This document shows positions 19,973-20,170 of a stretch of 20,170 nt of DNA, one piece after another. The notes beneath the pieces are model-generated. The model worked only from the letters and a program-made list of their open reading frames with translations, did not search any database and was not told the origin of the DNA. The position numbers and the translations under genes were made by a program. Source of the stretch: a virus; the IMG/VR virus record IMGVR_UViG_3300044995_000103, positions 1 to 20,170 of that record; one strand, given 5' to 3'. Within the stretch, counting starts at the first letter, position 1. Each line of letters begins with the position of its first letter.

Positions 19973-20170
19973 TTGTCAGATCGATGAGTGTCTGGTTGGA
20001 CAATCTAGCCGGCCAATACATGAGCTTACGGATCGTGCCGTTGAGATAGTTGCCCCCGTTGCCGTTGGCGCCGAGACGCAGATCGGTCATCGACAGGAAG
20101 CTGCCATTGTGCGAGCCTGACGCGATTAAGCCTCTCGCTGCCAACGCTCTCATCGTCTGCGTAACAGCCA
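19965..20170 (-). CDS. LamG/concanavalin-like lectin domain protein, 3' part, cut by window edge
   Basis: Only the last 67 codons are present; the frame is open to base 20170. The segment NGTIRKLMYWPARLSNQTL is the closing strand and loop of LamG/ConA-like domains in phage virion proteins (pattern G.I..l.ywp.rLsn..L..LT), preceded by LRLGANGNGGNYLNG. Sugar binding is the usual inferred role. It lies just before DUF1833 in transcription order, where phages of this kind often carry a lectin-like structural protein. Confidence 0.75.
   Translation of the reverse strand, partial: AVTQTMRALAARGLIASGSHNGSFLSMTDLRLGANGNGGNYLNGTIRKLMYWPARLSNQTLIDLTSA

Overview
The window is part of a tailed-bacteriophage genome (or prophage) of high GC content. 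A YqaJ-type exonuclease with RecT, an M15 endolysin, and a lambda-like tail tip (LamG-like protein, DUF1833 protein, NlpC/P60 peptidase, J-like protein) point to a siphovirus-type particle. The nested Rz/Rz1 spanin pair shows a Gram-negative host. The host genus cannot be read from the sequence; a high-GC beta- or gammaproteobacterium is only a guess. No integrase, portal, capsid or terminase gene lies inside the window.

Layout. (1) 1-1124, minus strand: a small Cro/YdaS-like regulator, a degenerate HNH-like protein with a C-terminal DNA-binding segment, and the start of a DNA methyltransferase cut by the window edge. (2) 1125-1269: a divergent control region with a near-consensus sigma70 promoter (TTGACA, 17 bp, TATAGT) reading right, a weaker promoter reading left, and repeated ATACCG-type half-sites. 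(3) 1270-4128, plus strand: a MoxR/CobS-like AAA+ ATPase, a VWA protein with a long low-complexity insert and an intact MIDAS motif (CobT-like layout), and a protein with four CxxC pairs. These three are translationally linked or nearly so and form the most interesting cassette here. (4) 4129-6948: competing hairpins, the YqaJ exonuclease, RecT, a striking run of 23 GGCNN pentamers followed by hairpins, and a protein with RAMP/Cas7-like sequence features. (5) 6961-8179: a chain of very short overlapping genes, several encoding single-pass membrane peptides, then a larger membrane protein. (6) 8242-9561: lysis cassette of holin-like protein, M15 endolysin, Rz and nested Rz1.

(7) From 9569 to the right edge everything reads on the minus strand and converges on the lysis cassette with only 7 bp between stop codons. 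Read in transcription order (right to left) it holds the end of a LamG-like protein, DUF1833 protein, NlpC/P60 tail peptidase, J-like tail tip, tail fibre, tail-fibre-assembly-like protein, a coiled-coil protein with one membrane segment, a Cys-rich peptide, a BppU-like protein, two related small fibre proteins (one with a collagen-like GPP run), a coiled-coil protein, an exported Cys-containing protein, two small proteins, a cupin, and four poorly recognised structural or accessory proteins.

How it works together: the early rightward promoter would express the ATPase/VWA/zinc cassette and possibly the recombination genes, with the Cro-like protein as the probable local regulator. Recombination is by exonuclease plus RecT annealing. 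Late functions are split between a rightward lysis block and a leftward tail block. All calls rest on reading the sequence and on knowledge of families; no database search was done.
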